Shown: positions 63,962-64,000 of the stretch, one piece after another | Position numbering within the stretch: the stretch's first letter is position 1 | Layout: each line of letters starts with the position of its first letter | Assembly: GCA_022009755.1 (NCBI GenBank) | Contig: CP091722.1 | Coordinates: 752,001 to 816,000, forward strand | Length of the DNA: 64,000 nucleotides | Origin: Oscillospiraceae bacterium | GTDB taxonomy: Bacteria > Bacillota > Clostridia > Christensenellales > QALW01 | Direction: 5' to 3' | Notes under the pieces: generated by a model | What the model was told of the DNA's origin: nothing | Databases searched by the model: none | What the model saw: the letters and a program-made list of their open reading frames with translations, nothing else | Position numbers and translations under genes: made by a program

Positions 63962-64000
63962 TTTCCGACCTCCCTTGCACGCGATAGCATATGCAAAAGC

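Noticed and set aside
1..64000. CRISPR arrays, retron or diversity-generating retroelement
   Set aside because: No regularly spaced repeats, no reverse transcriptase, and no template/variable repeat pair were seen near the tail fibre genes.

Overview
The window joins a temperate phage genome to the chromosome of a spore-forming Clostridia-type Firmicute. About 1-33.4 kb is most of a siphovirus-like prophage, left end outside the window. The rest is host DNA: a SpoVT/AbrB-like regulator, tig-clpP-clpX, IspH followed by ribosomal protein S1, a T-box-controlled aspS/gatC/gatA/gatB operon, an RqcH-like NFACT protein and a DacF-type carboxypeptidase. Strong SD sequences, T-box control and indirect Asn-tRNA synthesis (GatCAB) fit an anaerobic gut Clostridia lineage. 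No rRNA, tRNA or CRISPR array was seen.

Prophage, left to right, almost all on +: end of the small terminase; a DNA-modification cassette (phage SAM synthetase, ParB-adenine/cytosine methyltransferase, large C5 methyltransferase); a divergent RHH/SLOG pair with two palindromes; small accessory proteins; large terminase; portal, ClpP-like protease, HK97 capsid; connectors; major tail protein, gpG/gpGT with an A AAA AAC slippery site; tape measure; Dit; tail endopeptidase and baseplate/fibre proteins; holin; amidase; HTH-zinc finger protein; three tandem large serine recombinases. Three accessory genes with their own promoters sit between late genes: a DUF4143 ATPase, a DinJ-like antitoxin and a HEPN-like R-x4-H protein. 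Hairpins with T-tracts recur just upstream of late-gene ribosome binding sites.

33.4-35.3 kb is a junction zone: strong terminators, a candidate recombinase-binding repeat, a YcxB-like membrane protein and a decayed IS1182-type transposase. Host genes follow: MATE exporter, SpoVT-like regulator, then a Y-family polymerase divergent from an XRE repressor/ImmA metalloprotease pair over a palindromic operator, which looks like a LexA-independent damage switch. A minus-strand block carries GNAT, rpsA, ispH, plsC, cmk, a HutP-like protein, a flavoprotein, an RpiR regulator and a HAD phosphatase. Then come the T-box operon, aspartokinase, a DUF1015 protein, a Cys-rich protein, tig-clpP-clpX (minus strand), the NFACT gene and dacF.

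Many conserved genes, including essential ones, are broken by one-base losses, mostly in short homopolymers. Repairing them restores family-typical proteins, so I treat nearly all as consensus errors rather than pseudogenes. Two repairs reveal natural fusions: IspH-S1 and AspRS-GatC.
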